From positions 1 through 46,346 of the forward strand of contig FTLJ01000909.1 in assembly GCA_900155495.1 (NCBI GenBank): DNA of 46,346 nt, written 5' to 3'. The position numbers and the translations under genes were made by a program. Position 1 is the first letter of the stretch. Each line of letters starts with the position of its first letter. Shown here in pieces: positions 44,560 to 46,346 of this stretch. The notes under the pieces are model-generated. The model had not been told where the DNA came from. It did not search any database and saw only the letters and a list, made by a program, of their open reading frames with translations. Source of the DNA: Porogramme epimiltina (taxonomy: Eukaryota > Basidiomycota > Agaricomycetes > Polyporales > Polyporaceae).

Positions 44560-44590
<31 letters not shown>
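44533..44590. repeat. Poly-G tracts flanking undetermined bases
   Basis: There are 19 G, then CGCGGT, two N and 31 G. The true length is uncertain because the N mark a sequencing or assembly problem. G-rich DNA like this can form quadruplexes and stall sequencing. Confidence 0.8.
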
Positions 44591-44595
<5 letters not shown>

Positions 44596-44916
44596 TTGCG
44601 ACGGCCACCGCCGAGTGATCATTGGGGGGGTATGTATGCGCTGTTTCGATGCGTGGGATGCGGTACTAGTACAGGGGCGCGGCCAATCGGCGCGCGGGGA
44701 ATAAAACGTGAACGTGCGAAAGCGCGGCGGGTCCGGAGGAGCGTACAACAGCGTGGAGAGGACTAGTAGCGAGCGAGCGATATGTCGAGCGGGAGGCGCG
44801 GGGTGGAAAGCTAAATACTTATTACATGCCGTAAGGGAGCAGCACTGGGAGCGCGGGGCCACGGCCGCGAACCGCGCCGTGCAGGGGCGCGACGCGATGC
44901 GCGGGGGCGGCGGCGC

Positions 44917-46078
44917 TCACGAGTGGTGCATCTTGCCGCAGACGTAGAGGACGATGCGCTGGATGGCGTCGGTGACCTGCTCGGTGCTGAGCGGCTGGTC
45001 GACGGGCGGGCAGTGCATGAAGAGCACGGGCGTGCTCTTCGGGGGGCTGTTCCGCTCCTTGAACTTCTCCTGCGGCGCGAGCATGCGCTTCGCCTCGGCC
45101 ATGGAGCAGTAGAAGATGAAGTCGCACAGGTAGTGGCCCGCGTCCATGGAGGAGTAGACCTGCTGCAGCGTGCGCGGGCGCGGGGGAAACGTCTGAGCAT
45201 CAGCGGCCCGGAGCGGGGCACATGGCCGCGGGCGAAGGAGGGGAGGGGAGAGTGACGCACGTCGATACCGCTCTCCTTCAGGTGAACGATCAGCTTGGGC
45301 ACGTCGACATCGGTCGAGAGCTCATCCGGGAAGGTCTCGTAGCCCTTGCCGAAGCCGCGATTGGGCGGAGGGGGGATGTCAACGACGGGGTCAGCCGGGC
45401 CCTCGGGGCCGTGGTTCCCACCGTGGAGGGGCGCGCCGACGAGTATGCGCTCCATGCGTATGAGCTCAGCCTCGGTGCTCTCGCTAAGGTGGTCCCTGGG
45501 GAGGTGGACGATGGGGGCGTACTCGCCGCTGGCGTCCTTCATGCGGTAGCCGTTCTTGTGGCTAATACGCTCGATGCGGAGGGGCCCGCGGCCGGCGACG
45601 CCGACGTGGAAGACGACATCGTAGCCGTTTTGTGGGGGCGGGGGGATGACCATTTCCGGGTCGACAGGCGCGGGGAGGACGGGCGGGCGACTGTGGAAGC
45701 CGGGGACGGAGGAAAGGACGGCCTGGTAGGTGACTGGGACTTGGAGGGTGGTGATATGGATTTGCTGGGGACGTGAGAGGAGTTCCTCCATCTCGTCTGT
45801 GATCATGGCAGTCTGGTCTGCGGGAGCAAAGTCTACTGGAGGGTCCGTGTAGAGAATGGTGTTGTGGAGGGGCTTGACGGCGAGCCATGAAGGGTTTTCG
45901 GCGTACTTGCCGAAAGGCTGCGCGCGCGGGCGCGAGAGATTGCAGAAACAGGGATAAGTTAGCGTTTGGAAGCAAGGCCGACATGAGAGAGAGGACTAAC
46001 GCCGAAACCGGTGATGAGGACGCGAAGGGCATTGGGGTCAATGCCGTCCGTGGCGGGGATAATATCGATGGGGGGCAT
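44917..46078 (-). CDS. Pyroglutamyl-peptidase I-like protein (peptidase C15)
   Basis: Three exons: 46001-46078, 45261-45917 and 44917-45192, 336 residues. The C15 family removes N-terminal pyroglutamate from peptides. The N-terminal LRVLITGFGPFGKYAENPS matches the conserved GFGPF..NPSW start of the family, split by an intron after GFG. Putative catalytic residues, by motif: E142 in LRIERISH, C268 in SMDAGHYLCDF and H305 in PVLFMHCPP, in the expected order E, C, H. It is longer than the ~200-230 residues of prokaryotic members owing to Pro-rich loops (IPPPP at 117-121 and again near 215) and a long stretch before the active-site Cys. All three residues are kept, so it is probably active; substrate specificity is not shown by the sequence. 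Confidence 0.85.
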
Positions 46079-46346
46079 GGGGGGGGGGCGGGCGTCGCGG
46101 AAGGAGGCGACGGTGGAGAGAAGAGGAAGAGGAGGGCGTGGCGGGCAAGAAGGGGCGGGTGTGTGGCGAGGGACAGGGACGGGGAGGCGTTAAGTAGGCG
46201 GAGAGCCGGGAGACGGGACGGGAGCCGCGGGGCGATCGATGGGGGGGACTCGGACGGGGCGGGCGGGCGGGGCTGCGACTGGCCGCGATCCGCTGGCGCT
46301 CGCTGGCCGGGCGAGGGCGCAAAGGCGGCCACGCCACGAACCCAAT
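46079..46346. other. Upstream region of the C15 peptidase gene
   Basis: The last 268 bases are GC-rich promoter or leader DNA for the minus-strand gene at 44917-46078, with G-rich runs on the plus strand. The window ends before another gene is reached. Confidence 0.4.

Larger units (their letters stand above)
44100..44916. other. Intergenic region with G-run and sequence gap
   Basis: This 817-bp gap lies between the APS kinase start (-) and the stop of the next gene (-). It holds a CACGTGA word and two long G-runs (44533-44551 and 44560-44590) with two undetermined bases at 44558-44559. The run is probably a collapsed or hard-to-read homopolymer. Open frames across it are artefacts of the G-run. 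Confidence 0.6.

Noticed and set aside
42989..44608. 539-codon minus-strand frame crossing the APS kinase region
   Set aside because: It runs through introns and the poly-G gap and includes an X from N bases. The spliced APS kinase model explains the locus.

Overview
The window is nuclear DNA of a filamentous basidiomycete, most likely an agaricomycete (a polypore-type mushroom). The basis is GC-rich DNA, genes cut by many short GT..AG introns (mostly 45-70 nt), short intergenic gaps, and eukaryotic proteins of fungal type: a GPI-anchored aspartic protease, an Om14-like mitochondrial outer-membrane protein and a STE20/GC-family kinase. I rebuilt 16 protein-coding genes by joining exons by hand. 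Every model keeps one open frame and uses GT..AG borders. No rRNA, tRNA or CRISPR array was seen.

Layout. 1-8.7 kb: a glycolipid transfer protein gene (-) and a free methionine-R-sulfoxide reductase gene (+) share a divergent promoter, followed by a 12-exon cysteinyl-tRNA synthetase (-) with two in-frame starts that look like mitochondrial and cytosolic forms. 8.7-16 kb: one orphan gene with a strong TATA box, then about 5 kb without a gene that I can support. This gene-poor part carries a dispersed pair of 117/137-nt repeats able to fold into a closed multi-stem structure, and a decayed tandem repeat. 16-18.1 kb: a GPI-anchored aspartic protease (-). 18.1-20.8 kb: no supported gene.

20.8-29.1 kb: a microtubule plus-end neighbourhood, with a CLIP-170-type protein (-), the mitochondrial ribosomal protein bL34m (+) and a CLASP/TOG-type protein (-). 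29.5-32 kb: trans-3-hydroxy-L-proline dehydratase (+) and an Om14-like membrane protein (+) built from two tandem copies of the same module. 32.4-37.5 kb: two translation-initiation genes tail to tail, eIF3c (+) and eIF2B gamma (-). 38-42.6 kb: an orphan single-exon gene and a GC-kinase-III/Nak1-like kinase (+). 43-46.1 kb: APS kinase (-) and a pyroglutamyl-peptidase-I-like protein (-).

Most genes are housekeeping genes in divergent, convergent or tandem pairs, not a pathway cluster. The functional pairings that stand out are CLIP with CLASP and eIF3c with eIF2B gamma. The least explained DNA is the structured repeat pair in the 11-15 kb island. Intron borders are read from consensus signals and frame only; no transcript data were used.
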